Shown in pieces: positions 46,693 through 55,838 of a stretch of 64,000 bases of DNA (position 1 is its first letter; the number at the start of each line of letters is the position of its first letter). Location: contig JASBVG010000096.1 of assembly GCA_030147505.1 (NCBI GenBank), forward strand, positions 1 to 64,000. The letters run 5' to 3'. The notes under the pieces were generated by a model, which saw only the letters and a program-made list of their open reading frames with translations, made no database searches and had not been told where the DNA came from. Both the position numbers and the translations under genes were made by a program. Source of the DNA: Tardiphaga sp. Lineage in GTDB: Bacteria > Pseudomonadota > Alphaproteobacteria > Rhizobiales > Xanthobacteraceae.

Positions 46693-47868
46693 ATGCCCGA
46701 CACGACATTTCTCACCTGGCCATTTTTCGAGGACCATCATCGCAAGCTGGCGACCGATCTCTCTCGCTGGGCCGCGGACAATGTCGCCGGCCTTGTCGAT
46801 CACCACGACACCGATGGCTCCTGCCGCAAGCTCGTGAAGGCGCTGGGCGAAGCCGGCTGGCTGCGTGCCGCTGTGCCCGCTGCATATGGCGGTCTCTATG
46901 AGAACTTCGATGTCCGCGCGCTGTGCCTGATCCGTGAAACGCTGGCCTATCAGAACGGTCTCGCCGATTTTGCCTTCGCCATGCAGGGCCTCGGCACCGG
47001 GCCGATCACGCTCTATGGCTCGGACGAGATCAAGCAGCGCTATTTGCCGCGCGTGGCCAAGGGTGAGGCGATTGCCGCCTTTGCATTGTCGGAGCCCGAT
47101 GCCGGTTCGGATGTCGCAGCAATGAGCACGACGGCAGTGCCGGATGGTCCCGACCATGTGCGCATCAATGGTCTGAAGACCTGGATCTCCAATGGCGGCA
47201 TCGCCGATCAGTATGTGGTCTTCGTCCGCACCGGTGAGGCCGGTGCTCGCGGCATTAGCGCCTTTGTCATCGATGCCGATATGCCCGGCTTCACGATCGG
47301 TGATCGCATAGAGGTGATCGCGCCGCATCCGCTGGCGATGTTGAAGTTCACGGATTGCCGCGTGTCTCTGAAGAACCGGATCGGCAAGGACGGTGAAGGT
47401 TTCAAGGTCGCCATGGCAACACTCGACGTGTTCCGCTCGACGGTCGGTGCTGCGGCACTCGGCCTCGGCCGCCGCGCGCTGGACGAGGGCCTGCATCGCT
47501 CGGTCACGCGAAAAATGTTCGGGCATACGCTGGGCGATCTTCAACTCACCCAGGCCGGTCTCGCCGAAATGGCGACGTCCATCGATGCCTCGGCATTGCT
47601 GGTCTATCGCTCCGCCTGGACCAAGGATCAGGGCGTGCCACGGGTGACGCGCGAGGCGGCGATGGCCAAGATGTATGCGACGGAAGCTGCGCAAAGCGTG
47701 ATCGACCGCGCCGTGCAGATCTTTGGCGGCCTCGGCGTGCAGTCGGGCGTCAAGGTCGAGGAACTCTATCGCGAGATCCGCGCGTTGCGCATCTATGAAG
47801 GCGCGACGGAAGTGCAGAAGGTCGTGATCGGCCGCGATCTCATCAAGTCGGCGCAGGCTGGGCTATGA
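46693..47868 (+). CDS. Acyl-CoA dehydrogenase (second)
   Basis: 391 residues. [33 protein letters not shown] near 55-90, [20 protein letters not shown] near 133-152, [21 protein letters not shown] near 160-180, and the C-terminal [26 protein letters not shown], where YEGATEV is the FAD-adenosine contact. It is a full-length member. ATG 46693 follows GGGAG; the longer upstream frame includes the promoter motif. It is divergent from the five-gene operon. Confidence 0.93.
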   Translation: MPDTTFLTWPFFEDHHRKLATDLSRWAADNVAGLVDHHDTDGSCRKLVKALGEAGWLRAAVPAAYGGLYENFDVRALCLIRETLAYQNGLADFAFAMQGLGTGPITLYGSDEIKQRYLPRVAKGEAIAAFALSEPDAGSDVAAMSTTAVPDGPDHVRINGLKTWISNGGIADQYVVFVRTGEAGARGISAFVIDADMPGFTIGDRIEVIAPHPLAMLKFTDCRVSLKNRIGKDGEGFKVAMATLDVFRSTVGAAALGLGRRALDEGLHRSVTRKMFGHTLGDLQLTQAGLAEMATSIDASALLVYRSAWTKDQGVPRVTREAAMAKMYATEAAQSVIDRAVQIFGGLGVQSGVKVEELYREIRALRIYEGATEVQKVVIGRDLIKSAQAGL

Positions 47869-47890
47869 CTGTCTCTGACAACGCTCCACC

Positions 47891-48007
47891 TGTCATCCCC
47901 GCGAAAGCGGGGATCCAGTAGACACTCACCGCAGTGAGGCATACGACCGCCGTTTACTGGATCACCCGCTCCAAGCGCGCAATTGCACGCCAAGGCGGGT
48001 GATGACA
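47891..48007. repeat. TGTCAT-type dispersed palindrome (copy 1)
   Basis: Starts TGTCATCCCCGCG and ends GGGTGATGACA, with inner complementary arms GGATCCAGTA/TACTGGATC. Same layout as 51390-51475 and 53226-53310. It fills the space between the convergent acyl-CoA dehydrogenase and flavin monooxygenase genes. Confidence 0.75.
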
Positions 48008-48026
48008 AACGGAGCGGGAAGTGAGG

Positions 48027-49559
48027 TCAGGCGACCGCAGCTTCCTCTTGATCGACGAGCGCAAGTTTCGGTTCAGCCCAATACTTCGGCGCCGACGCCA
48101 GAAACCTTGCATAGGCATCCGCATCCGGCGGCGAGAATTTCTCTGCCAGTGCCCCGCGCCTCTTCATCGTCGCCCCCATGTCATCGAGCAGTTCATCGAA
48201 ATGCTTGAAGTGATACGGCGCCACGCACAGCCCGCCATATACACCGGCCGCAGGGCGTTCCGTCCTCTTGAAACGCAGCATCATGTCCATATTGATCTGC
48301 ATCTCATACGGCGTCGGCTGTTTCGCCAATTGGCCATCGGCATAGCGCACCAGCCAGTTGGCGGCCATCTCGGCCGTCAGTACCGAGCAGAAACTCGAAT
48401 TGAAGCCGACGAACCCCATCTCCGGCAGGTCCGGATTGGCGATCACGCGATACAGCCGATATTGCCCGTCAGGCTGGATCAGCTTCGCCCGATAAGCCTG
48501 CGGCAGGAACGGCACGTCCAGCTTGAAGCCGATGGCGAGGATCGCCATGTCCGCCTCGACACGCTGGCCGCCGGCCATGACGATGGTCTTGCCGTCATAG
48601 CGATCGAAGGTGCCGCGGATCGCCGTGATGCGGCCGTCGGCGACCATCGGGAAGAAGCCCGGCGTCGCGATCGGGACCGAGCAGTTCACGCCATCTTCAA
48701 AGCGCGTTTCCGGCACCATGTCGCATTTGTTGAGCTTGAGCTGGATCTTGAGCAGGCTCTCCAGCCCGCGCCAATGTGCCCAGACAAACGGTTTTGCGAT
48801 CGCATGCTTGAGGCGCGAGAGCGCGCTGAGGCCCCAGCCGGGAAACATCTCTTCCTGCGCGCGGATGTAGAGGATCCGCTTGAAGTTGATGAGACCGCCG
48901 ACGAAATAGGGGATGCGCCACACCGGCTCGCGATAGACGACGGTGACGGCGCTCGCGCCGGCCTTCACCGAATGCACGGCGATATCGGTGGCCGATTTCG
49001 AACCGCCGAGCACGACGACCTTCTTGTCTTTGACGCGTGACGGATCGGTGTGTTCGGCCGAATGCAGGATCACGCCGCCGGCAGCCTTGAAGCCTTCCTC
49101 GCCGTAATGGTGCAGTTCCTTGCGCTCGTTGAACTGCCCGGTGCAGACGGCGACGAAATCATAGTCGGTCGTCGTATCGTGACCGGTCGCATCGCGCATC
49201 GCCACCGCCCAGCCGGGTTTACCATCCGCGCGGCGCTCGACACCCGTCACCATGGTGTTGAACTGCATCAGCGGCAGCAGGCCGTAGTCATTCGCATAGT
49301 CCTTCAGGTAAGCGTGGACCTGCGGGCCTTTGGGCCATTCCGGATAACTTGCCGGCATCGGCTTGTCGGTGAAACGATAGAGCTCCTTTGGGCTCTGGGT
49401 CTGCACCTCCGGATAGGAGCGGGCCGGCTCCCAGACGCCGCCGAGATCGCCGCTTCGCTCGAGAATGGTGACGCGATGACCGTGGCCCTTGAAGGCCTTG
49501 GCGGCCGCGAGACCTGCGATCCCCGCACCGATGACGCAGACGTTTTTCTGCATGACCAT
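48027..49559 (-). CDS. Flavin-containing monooxygenase (class B type)
   Basis: 510 residues. FAD motif VIGAGIAGLAAAKAF near 8, second nucleotide-binding motif VVLGGSKSATDIAVHSV near 178, and a C-terminal segment with YGGLCVAPYHFKHFDELLDDMG. The layout matches FMO/Baeyer-Villiger-like NADPH monooxygenases. It follows a cupin gene by 96 bp on the same strand. ATG 49559 is used because GGAG stands 8 bp before. The substrate is not known. AraC-type repeats lie upstream of the operon, not the MarR-type motif. Confidence 0.88.
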   Translation of the reverse strand: MVMQKNVCVIGAGIAGLAAAKAFKGHGHRVTILERSGDLGGVWEPARSYPEVQTQSPKELYRFTDKPMPASYPEWPKGPQVHAYLKDYANDYGLLPLMQFNTMVTGVERRADGKPGWAVAMRDATGHDTTTDYDFVAVCTGQFNERKELHHYGEEGFKAAGGVILHSAEHTDPSRVKDKKVVVLGGSKSATDIAVHSVKAGASAVTVVYREPVWRIPYFVGGLINFKRILYIRAQEEMFPGWGLSALSRLKHAIAKPFVWAHWRGLESLLKIQLKLNKCDMVPETRFEDGVNCSVPIATPGFFPMVADGRITAIRGTFDRYDGKTIVMAGGQRVEADMAILAIGFKLDVPFLPQAYRAKLIQPDGQYRLYRVIANPDLPEMGFVGFNSSFCSVLTAEMAANWLVRYADGQLAKQPTPYEMQINMDMMLRFKRTERPAAGVYGGLCVAPYHFKHFDELLDDMGATMKRRGALAEKFSPPDADAYARFLASAPKYWAEPKLALVDQEEAAVA

Positions 49560-49655
49560 GACATGTCTCCTGTTTGTCGAATTCGGGACGCACGATCCCG
49601 CCCGCGCAAACGAATGCATGCGCGATGGATCGTTGATTGAGCTGTGGAGCGTCTG

Positions 49656-50105
49656 TTAGTCGTTCGCTTCCGGGGGCAGGAAGTCGACCTCGTGCTCGGC
49701 GGAAATCCGCACGATCTCGGCGACGTCGGTGAGATTGTCGAGCTTCTTGAACAGCGCCTCGAGCTTCGCGGCCGGCGACACCCAGAACAAGGCGCGGCAC
49801 GGCTTGTCGGATTTGTTGAAATAGCCGTGCGGGACGCCGCGCGGCATGCGTACGAGATCGCCGGCATGGGCACGCACCCATTTGCCGTCCAGCTTGAGGT
49901 CGAGCGTGCCTTCCTGCACCAGGATGAATTCCTCCTGGGTCGGATGGATATGTACGGGCACGAACTGGCCGGGATCGCTGTTAGTCTCGAACGCAAAGGT
50001 CGAATCCGTCACGGCCTTGGGATAGTAGACCTGGCCCAGGATGTTCCAGGTGACGCCGCCATATCCGGTGCCGTTCTCGGTAATGCCCTTCTCAAGCTCT
50101 GCCAT
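49656..50105 (-). CDS. Cupin-domain protein A (paralogue of 57297-57755)
   Basis: 149 residues. Cupin motif 1 VPVHIHPTQEEFILVQEGTLDLKLDG near 53-78 and motif 2 DLVRMPRGVPHGYFNKSDKPCRALFWVSP near 88-116 (metal-binding His/Glu). Clearly related to the second cupin. Cupins of this type bind a metal and may be dioxygenases or isomerases; the function is unknown. It is the first gene of the monooxygenase operon, with GGAGGAG ahead of ATG 50105. Confidence 0.85.
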   Translation of the reverse strand: MAELEKGITENGTGYGGVTWNILGQVYYPKAVTDSTFAFETNSDPGQFVPVHIHPTQEEFILVQEGTLDLKLDGKWVRAHAGDLVRMPRGVPHGYFNKSDKPCRALFWVSPAAKLEALFKKLDNLTDVAEIVRISAEHEVDFLPPEAND

Positions 50106-50170
50106 GGCGCGCTCCTCCGCTCTGTTGCTCCCAGGATGCTGCGCCGGATCGCTTGCCGCTGCTAGCCGTT

Positions 50171-50215
50171 GAACGAAATCGCTGTCCGATGGACGAAATA
50201 ATCGGATGAACGAAA
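50171..50215 (-). promoter_or_regulatory. Three GRACGAAA direct repeats (probable AraC sites)
   Basis: GAACGAAA at 50171-50178, GGACGAAA at 50191-50198 and GAACGAAA at 50208-50215, in the intergenic region between the cupin-monooxygenase operon and the divergent araC gene. The last two lie in a larger direct repeat (CGATGGACGAAA/GGATGAACGAAA) with a 17-bp period, a usual layout for AraC-family operators. Confidence 0.55.
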
Positions 50216-50344
50216 GCGCTGCGCCGCAGCAAAGGGCTGCCCCATCGTTGTGCAGCAGCGCAAAAATTTGCAGCGGGCGGCTTGCTTGTTCGGCCTTCCG
50301 CGCATTGACTAGTATCAATCCCCGGCAAAGCGAGTGATCGGGCC

Positions 50345-51370
50345 ATGATAACGGGCGGAACAGGGTCATTGAATGGCAGTGCGGTGCCTGATCGGCTCGC
50401 GGCGTTCTCGCGCGTCCGGACCGACGATATCGACGAGGCCGCCGATGCCATCGGCCGCATCTTCTGTCCGCATGCGCTGACGCCGATAGCGCATACGGCG
50501 CCCGGCTTTCACGCCCGGCACAACAGCGCCGGCTTCGGCGATTTCTCGGTCAACTATGTCTCCTATGGCGGATCGGTGGAGATCGATCCCGGTTGCCTCG
50601 ATCGGTTCTTCCTGCTGCAGGTGCCGCTGCGCGGACGTGCGCGCGTGAAGACCGGTGGACGCGTGGTCGATGCCGCGCCCGAGCGCGCCGCGTCTCTGCT
50701 TTCACCGACATTACCGACGCGCATGGTCTGGCAGGACGACTGCGCCAAGCTGATCATGCTGCTGGATCGCCGGGTGGTAGAGCAGCGCGCGGCAGCACTG
50801 GCAGAACGCGGTGAACGCGTCATAGAGTTCGATCCCGAGATCGACCTGACCACGCCGTTTGGCCGAGCACTTCGCACGCAGCTCGATTATCTCGTCGATC
50901 TTGCCGAAGATGCCGGTCCCGAGCAGGCATTTTCTCCGGCTCTGACGGCGATGTTGCGTGAAGCTGTGCTCAGCGTGCTCCTGACTGGCCAGCGTCACAG
51001 TTTTACCGAGGCTATCGCGCAGATCGATCGGCGTCCGGGGCCGCTGCCCGCCGTGCTCCGCAAGGCGCGGCACTATCTTGAAGCCCACGCGGCCGAACCG
51101 CTCGATCTGGAGCGGATGGCCCGCTCCGCCGGCATCGGCATCCGTTCGCTGCAGCTTGGCTTCCAGCGGCACTTCGGCACTTCCATCTCGCAGATGCTGC
51201 AGGACATTCGCCTTGCGCATCTGCATGCACGCCTCAGTGCCGCGCAGCCCTGCGAACGGGTGATCGACATCGCCTTCGATCTCGGTTTTACCCATCCGGG
51301 CCGTATGGCCAGTGCCTATCGCGCGCGGTTCGGCGAGAGCCCGTCGGATACGCTGCGGCGCGGCGGCTGA
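50345..51370 (+). CDS. AraC-family transcriptional regulator
   Basis: 341 residues. The N-terminal AraC_binding_2-type sensory domain is followed by two C-terminal HTH motifs (LDLERMARSAGIGIRSLQLGFQRHFGTSI near 250 and VIDIAFDLGFTHPGRMASAYRARFGESPSDTLR at the end). It is divergent from the cupin and monooxygenase genes and most likely controls them through the GRACGAAA repeats. Confidence 0.92.
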   Translation: MITGGTGSLNGSAVPDRLAAFSRVRTDDIDEAADAIGRIFCPHALTPIAHTAPGFHARHNSAGFGDFSVNYVSYGGSVEIDPGCLDRFFLLQVPLRGRARVKTGGRVVDAAPERAASLLSPTLPTRMVWQDDCAKLIMLLDRRVVEQRAAALAERGERVIEFDPEIDLTTPFGRALRTQLDYLVDLAEDAGPEQAFSPALTAMLREAVLSVLLTGQRHSFTEAIAQIDRRPGPLPAVLRKARHYLEAHAAEPLDLERMARSAGIGIRSLQLGFQRHFGTSISQMLQDIRLAHLHARLSAAQPCERVIDIAFDLGFTHPGRMASAYRARFGESPSDTLRRGG

Positions 51371-51389
51371 GGGCTGCGTCGCACCTCTC

Positions 51390-51475
51390 TGTCATCGCCC
51401 GGCTTGACCGGGCGATCCAGTAAACTCAGTCCGTTCGATGTATACTGGGTCACCCGGTCAAGCCGGGTGACGACA
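51390..51475. repeat. TGTCAT-type dispersed palindrome (copy 2)
   Basis: Starts TGTCATCGCCCGGC and ends GGGTGACGACA; CCGGCTTGACCGG and CCGGTCAAGCCGG are near complements. Lies between araC and the SDR gene. Confidence 0.75.
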
Positions 51476-51504
51476 ACATGAGCACGTGGCTTTCTTGCAA
51501 AAGC

Positions 51505-51516
51505 TTGAAGTTTAAA
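51505..51516 (+). promoter_or_regulatory. TTGAAGTTTAAA operator-like motif before the SDR gene
   Basis: Lies 38 bp before ATG 51555, followed by ATATATCC. TTGCAA at 51496-51501 with 17-bp spacing to TATATC gives a possible promoter around the motif. Confidence 0.65.
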
Positions 51517-51554
51517 ATATATCCAGCAGGCGCATCCAAGCTGGAAGGTTTGCC

Positions 51555-52316
51555 ATGTCCGGATTGTCCCGTTCCTCCCACGCTCTGGTGACCGGTGGCG
51601 GCCGAGGCATTGGTCGCGCCATCGCGGCGTCGCTCGTGAAGGCCGGCGCGACTGTCACCATCATGGGCCGCAAAGGCGTCGTGCTCGACGAGGTGGTCGC
51701 CGCGGGGGATGCGCATCATGCCCTGTCTGCCGATGTCTCCGATCAGGCCGCCATGCAGGCGGCGATGTCCGAGGCTACAAAACGCCAGCCGATCGACATC
51801 CTCGTCGCCAATGCCGGTGCTGCCGAATCCGCGCCCTTCGTCAAATCCGATGCCGCGCTGTTCCAGCGCATGATGGATGTGAACTTCATGGGCGTCGTCC
51901 ATGCCGTTCATGCCGTGCTGCCCGATATGGTCGCACGCAAGCATGGACGCATCGTCGCCGTCGCCTCCACCGCTGGCCTCAAGGGCTATGGCTACGTCAG
52001 CGCCTATGTCGCCGCGAAACATGCGGTCGTCGGCCTCGTGCGCTCGCTGGCGCTGGAGGTCGCCACGAAGAATGTCACTGTGAACGCCGTATGCCCCGGC
52101 TTCACCGAAACCGATCTGCTCGAAGGCTCCATCGATAATATCATGAGCAAGACCGGCCGCACCCGCGAGCAGGCGATCGCCGAACTCGCCAAGCACAATC
52201 CGCAGGGCCGCCTCGTGAAGCCAGAGGAAGTTGCCGACGCCGTTTTGTGGCTGTGTGGCGTGGGCGCAGGTTCCATCACCGGGCAGAGCATCGCCGTCGC
52301 CGGAGGCGAGGTGTAA
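51555..52316 (+). CDS. SDR-family dehydrogenase
   Basis: 253 residues. Cofactor motif [13 protein letters not shown] near 12, NAG at [10 protein letters not shown], Ser in [11 protein letters not shown], and catalytic Tyr-Lys in SAYVAAKHA. Close in form to BadH/FabG-type 2- or 3-hydroxyacyl-CoA dehydrogenases. It is followed 41 bp later by an enoyl-CoA hydratase gene, probably in one transcript. It fits an NAD-dependent hydroxyacyl-CoA oxidation step. Confidence 0.92.
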   Translation: MSGLSRSSHALVTGGGRGIGRAIAASLVKAGATVTIMGRKGVVLDEVVAAGDAHHALSADVSDQAAMQAAMSEATKRQPIDILVANAGAAESAPFVKSDAALFQRMMDVNFMGVVHAVHAVLPDMVARKHGRIVAVASTAGLKGYGYVSAYVAAKHAVVGLVRSLALEVATKNVTVNAVCPGFTETDLLEGSIDNIMSKTGRTREQAIAELAKHNPQGRLVKPEEVADAVLWLCGVGAGSITGQSIAVAGGEV

Positions 52317-52357
52317 GCTCACCGCAACGAATACAAAGACGCATTCAGGGAGACGTC

Positions 52358-53209
52358 ATGACCGCACTCGTCAAGAACAAGATCGCCAATCCCGTCACGC
52401 TGCCGTTGACCGGCTACAAGCCCGAGCATTTCCTGCTCAGCGTGGACGGCAGCGTCGCGACGGTGACGCTCAACCGGCCGGACAAGAAGAATCCGCTCAC
52501 CTTCCAGAGCTATCGCGAACTCACCGATTTCTTCCGCGCCTGCGCCTTTGACGATCAGGTCACGACCATTGTGGTGACGGGCGCCGGCGGCAATTTCTCC
52601 TCGGGTGGCGACGTGTTCGAGATCATCGGCCCGCTGATCGAGATGAACACGAAGGACCTCACGGCGTTCACGCGCATGACCGGCGATCTCGTCAAGGCGA
52701 TGCGCGCGTGCCCGCAGCCGATCATCGCCGCGGTCGAAGGCATCTGTGCCGGCGCCGGCGCGATCATGGCGATGGCGTCCGACATGCGCCTCGCCGCGAC
52801 CGGCGCCAAGGTCGGCTTCCTGTTCAACAAGGTCGGTCTCGCCGGCTGCGACATGGGCGCCTGCGCGATCCTGCCGCGCATCATTGGCCAGGCCCGCGCC
52901 TCGGAACTGCTCTATACCGGCCGCTTCATGAGCGCGGAGGAGGGCGAACGCTGGGGCTTCTTCAGCCGCATCGTCGCGCCCGAGGAGGTGCTCGCGCAGG
53001 CCCAGGTGCTGGCGAAATCGATCTCCGAAGGCCCGACCTATGCCAACACCATGACCAAGCGCATGCTGTCGATGGAATGGGCCATGTCCATCGAGGAGGC
53101 CATCGAGGCTGAAGCGGTGGCGCAGGCGCTGTGCATGACCACGGAAGATTTTGCGCGGGCGTATCATGCGTTTGCGAACAAGCAGAAGCCGGTATTTGAG
53201 GGGAATTGA
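52358..53209 (+). CDS. Enoyl-CoA hydratase/isomerase family protein
   Basis: 283 residues of the crotonase family. [27 protein letters not shown] near 33-60, [17 protein letters not shown] near 78-94 and [20 protein letters not shown] near 128-148 (oxyanion hole). It hydrates or rearranges an unsaturated CoA ester. ATG 52358 follows GGGAG; the longer frame overlaps the SDR gene. Confidence 0.92.
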   Translation: MTALVKNKIANPVTLPLTGYKPEHFLLSVDGSVATVTLNRPDKKNPLTFQSYRELTDFFRACAFDDQVTTIVVTGAGGNFSSGGDVFEIIGPLIEMNTKDLTAFTRMTGDLVKAMRACPQPIIAAVEGICAGAGAIMAMASDMRLAATGAKVGFLFNKVGLAGCDMGACAILPRIIGQARASELLYTGRFMSAEEGERWGFFSRIVAPEEVLAQAQVLAKSISEGPTYANTMTKRMLSMEWAMSIEEAIEAEAVAQALCMTTEDFARAYHAFANKQKPVFEGN

Positions 53210-53225
53210 TGCTCCGCTCTCTCGG

Positions 53226-53310
53226 TCGTCATCCCCGGGCTTGACCCGGGGATCTATCTTAGGCAGCGCGCGAGGAAGATGGATGGCCGGGTCAAGCCCG
53301 GCCATGACAG
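53226..53310. repeat. TGTCAT-type dispersed palindrome (copy 3)
   Basis: GTCATCCCCGGGCTTGACCC at the left and GGGTCAAGCCCGGCCATGACA at the right are near complements. Lies between the enoyl-CoA hydratase and the flavoprotein genes. Confidence 0.75.
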
Positions 53311-53381
53311 CGTAGGCGGTGGCACTTTGATGTGCATCAAAGCCAACGAAATGCCGATTGATCGGGCTTGCCAGAAAATAC

Positions 53382-53393
53382 TTTAGGTTTAAA
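53382..53393 (+). promoter_or_regulatory. TTTAGGTTTAAA operator-like motif before the flavoprotein gene
   Basis: Lies 35 bp before ATG 53429, within a stretch (53367-53396) that matches 46630-46659 at 27 of 30 bases. TTGCCA (53368-53373) and TAAAAT (53390-53395) with 16-bp spacing form a likely promoter that the motif overlaps. Confidence 0.7.
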
Positions 53394-53428
53394 ATATCTT
53401 CTCATCAGGCGCGACTGCGGAGGCTGTC

Positions 53429-55780
53429 ATGAAGATCGCGATCATCGGTGGCGGGCCGGCTGGCCTCTATTCTGCGATCCTGCTCAAGAAGCAGCGGCCG
53501 CAGGCTGACATTACGGTCTATGAACGCAACCGGCCGGACGATACCTTCGGCTTCGGCGTCGTGTTCTCCGATGCCACCCTCGACAATTTCGAGAAGTACG
53601 ATCAACCCAGCTACAGGCGCATCACCCAGGAATTCGCTTACTGGGATGACATCGCCGTGCATTTCCGCGGTACGGTGCACCGCGTCGGCGGCAACGGTTT
53701 TTGCGGCTGCTCGCGCCGTACGCTGCTGCTGATCCTGCAGGAGCGCGCCCGCGAACTCGGCGTGCATCTTTTGTTCGAGGTCGATATCACCGATGAAGCG
53801 CGCTTCGCCGATGCCGATCTGATCATTCTCGCAGATGGTATCAACAGCCACTTCCGCAACAAATATATCGAGCACTTCGCGCCCGAAGTGGATTTGCGCT
53901 CCAACAAGTTCACCTGGATGGGCTCGACCAGGCCGCTCGATGCCTTCACCTTCCTGTTTCAGGAAACTGAGTGGGGGCCATTCATCGCCCATGCGTATCA
54001 ATACGAGGTGGGACGCTCGACATGGATCTTCGAGACCGATCCGGAGACCTTCAAGCGCGCCGGCCTCGAAGGCCTCGGCGAGCAGGAATCCGCCGATCGC
54101 ATGCATGCGATCTTCAAGGACTTCCTTGGCGACCACAAGTTGCTGATCAACCGCTCCATGTGGCGCAATTTCCCGATGATCCGCAACAAGCGCTGGGTCA
54201 AGGACAATATGGTGCTGCTGGGCGACGCCAAGGCGACGGCGCATTTCTCCATCGGCTCCGGCACCAAGCTGGCGATGGAAGACGCCATCGCACTCTACGA
54301 GTCGATGGCGAAGGCACCGACTGTCGAAGCGGCGTTGCACGATTATGAGCATGGCCGCCGCGAGGAAGTGGAGAAGATCCAGCACTCCGCAGACGTGTCG
54401 CTGGTCTGGTTCGAACACGTCGATCGCTTCTGGGACTTCGACCCCGTGCAATTCGCCTTCGGCGTGATGACACGCTCCAAGGCGATCACCTATGACAACC
54501 TTATTCTGCGCGCGCCCGGCTTCGTCAAATTGGCCGACAGGGCCTTTGCGAAGCAGGTGAAGGCCCAGGGCTTCGACGTCGACGTCGAAAATCCCGAAGT
54601 GCCCATGTTCCAGCCCTTCAGGATGCGCGACATGGTGCTCGCGAACCGCGCCGTGGTCTCGCCGATGTGCATGTATTCGGCCAAGGACGGCATGCCAAAC
54701 GATTTTCATCTCGTCCACTACGGCGCGCGCGCCATCGGCGGTGCCGGTCTCGTCTTCACCGAAATGGTCTGTGTCGGCAAGGATGCGCGCATTACGCCCG
54801 GTTGCGCGGGTATCTGGACCGACGAGCAGGAAGCGCAGTGGAAGCGCATCGTCGATTTCGTGCATGGCAACTCGGCGGCGAAGATCTGCCTGCAGCTCGG
54901 CCATGCCGGCCGCAAGGGCGCCAGCAAGCTGATGTGGGAGGGCATGGATCGCCCGCTCGAGGAAGGCGCGTGGGACATCGTCTCGGCATCGCCGCTACCT
55001 TATTTCCCGGACAGCCAGGTGCCTGCCGAACTCGATCGCGCCGGCATGGATCGCATCAAGCAGGAATTCGTCGATGCCACGCTGCGCGGCGATCGCGCCG
55101 GCTTCGATATGCTGGAGATGCACACGGCCCACGGTTATCTGCTCGCAAGCTTTCTGTCGCCGCTCACCAACAACCGCACCGATGACTATGGCGGCTCGTT
55201 GGAGAACCGCCTGCGCTTCCCGCTCGAGGTCTTCCATGCGATGCGCGCAGCCTGGCCCAAGCACAAGCCGATGTCGGTGCGCATCTCGGCGACGGACTGG
55301 GCCGAAGGCGGCAACACCGGCGATGATGCCGTGGAAATCGCGCGCGCTTTCGCCGAAGCCGGCGTCGATCTCGCCGACATCTCCACCGGCCAGACGGTGA
55401 AGGAATCGCGTCCGATCTATGGCCGCATGTTCCAGACGCCGTTCTCCGATCAGGTGCGCAACGAGGCCCATGTCGCCACCATGTGCGTCGGCAACATCAC
55501 CAGTGCGGATCAGGTGAACACCATCCTCGCCGCCGGCCGCGCCGATCTGGTCGCGCTCGGCCGCCCGCATCTCACGGATCCCTCGTTCACCATCAAGGCC
55601 GCGGCCTGGTATGGCGCGAGGGATGCCTATGCGCCGCCGCAATATATGCCGGGCAAGGACCAGATCTTCCGCAACAGCGTGCGCGACAAGCAGGATTTCG
55701 ATGACCTGAAAATTAAGGCTAAGCCGAAAACCCGCGCCGAAATGCGCGCCGAAGCGGCAAAGTCGCTTGCCGCCGAATGA
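53429..55780 (+). CDS. Bifunctional aryl-CoA monooxygenase/oxidoreductase (salicylyl-CoA 5-hydroxylase / 2-aminobenzoyl-CoA monooxygenase-reductase family)
   Basis: 783 residues in two flavin modules. N-terminal (about 1-390): p-hydroxybenzoate-hydroxylase-type FAD domain with [17 protein letters not shown] at 4-20 and [23 protein letters not shown] near 265-288. C-terminal (about 395-765): Old-Yellow-Enzyme FMN barrel with [34 protein letters not shown] near 412-445 and [30 protein letters not shown] near 563-592. The founding enzyme in Azoarcus evansii hydroxylates and reduces 2-aminobenzoyl-CoA; relatives act on salicylyl-CoA. This is the key pathway marker. Which aryl-CoA is used here is open. 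Confidence 0.92.
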   Translation: MKIAIIGGGPAGLYSAILLKKQRPQADITVYERNRPDDTFGFGVVFSDATLDNFEKYDQPSYRRITQEFAYWDDIAVHFRGTVHRVGGNGFCGCSRRTLLLILQERARELGVHLLFEVDITDEARFADADLIILADGINSHFRNKYIEHFAPEVDLRSNKFTWMGSTRPLDAFTFLFQETEWGPFIAHAYQYEVGRSTWIFETDPETFKRAGLEGLGEQESADRMHAIFKDFLGDHKLLINRSMWRNFPMIRNKRWVKDNMVLLGDAKATAHFSIGSGTKLAMEDAIALYESMAKAPTVEAALHDYEHGRREEVEKIQHSADVSLVWFEHVDRFWDFDPVQFAFGVMTRSKAITYDNLILRAPGFVKLADRAFAKQVKAQGFDVDVENPEVPMFQPFRMRDMVLANRAVVSPMCMYSAKDGMPNDFHLVHYGARAIGGAGLVFTEMVCVGKDARITPGCAGIWTDEQEAQWKRIVDFVHGNSAAKICLQLGHAGRKGASKLMWEGMDRPLEEGAWDIVSASPLPYFPDSQVPAELDRAGMDRIKQEFVDATLRGDRAGFDMLEMHTAHGYLLASFLSPLTNNRTDDYGGSLENRLRFPLEVFHAMRAAWPKHKPMSVRISATDWAEGGNTGDDAVEIARAFAEAGVDLADISTGQTVKESRPIYGRMFQTPFSDQVRNEAHVATMCVGNITSADQVNTILAAGRADLVALGRPHLTDPSFTIKAAAWYGARDAYAPPQYMPGKDQIFRNSVRDKQDFDDLKIKAKPKTRAEMRAEAAKSLAAE

Positions 55781-55838
55781 TTGGGCATGCGACGTTAGCG
55801 GTTAAAATAAGGGCGTTGCGTCAAGCGGAGGTGAGCGG

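Noticed and set aside
53405-54904. 499-residue open frame antisense to the aryl-CoA flavoprotein gene
   Set aside because: It overlaps a gene with clear flavin motifs; composition is a shadow of the other strand.
55795-55806. Copy of the shared motif before the PhzS-like gene
   Set aside because: Only the TTAAA half fits; four of the first seven positions differ. Kept as a weak possibility, not listed as a site.
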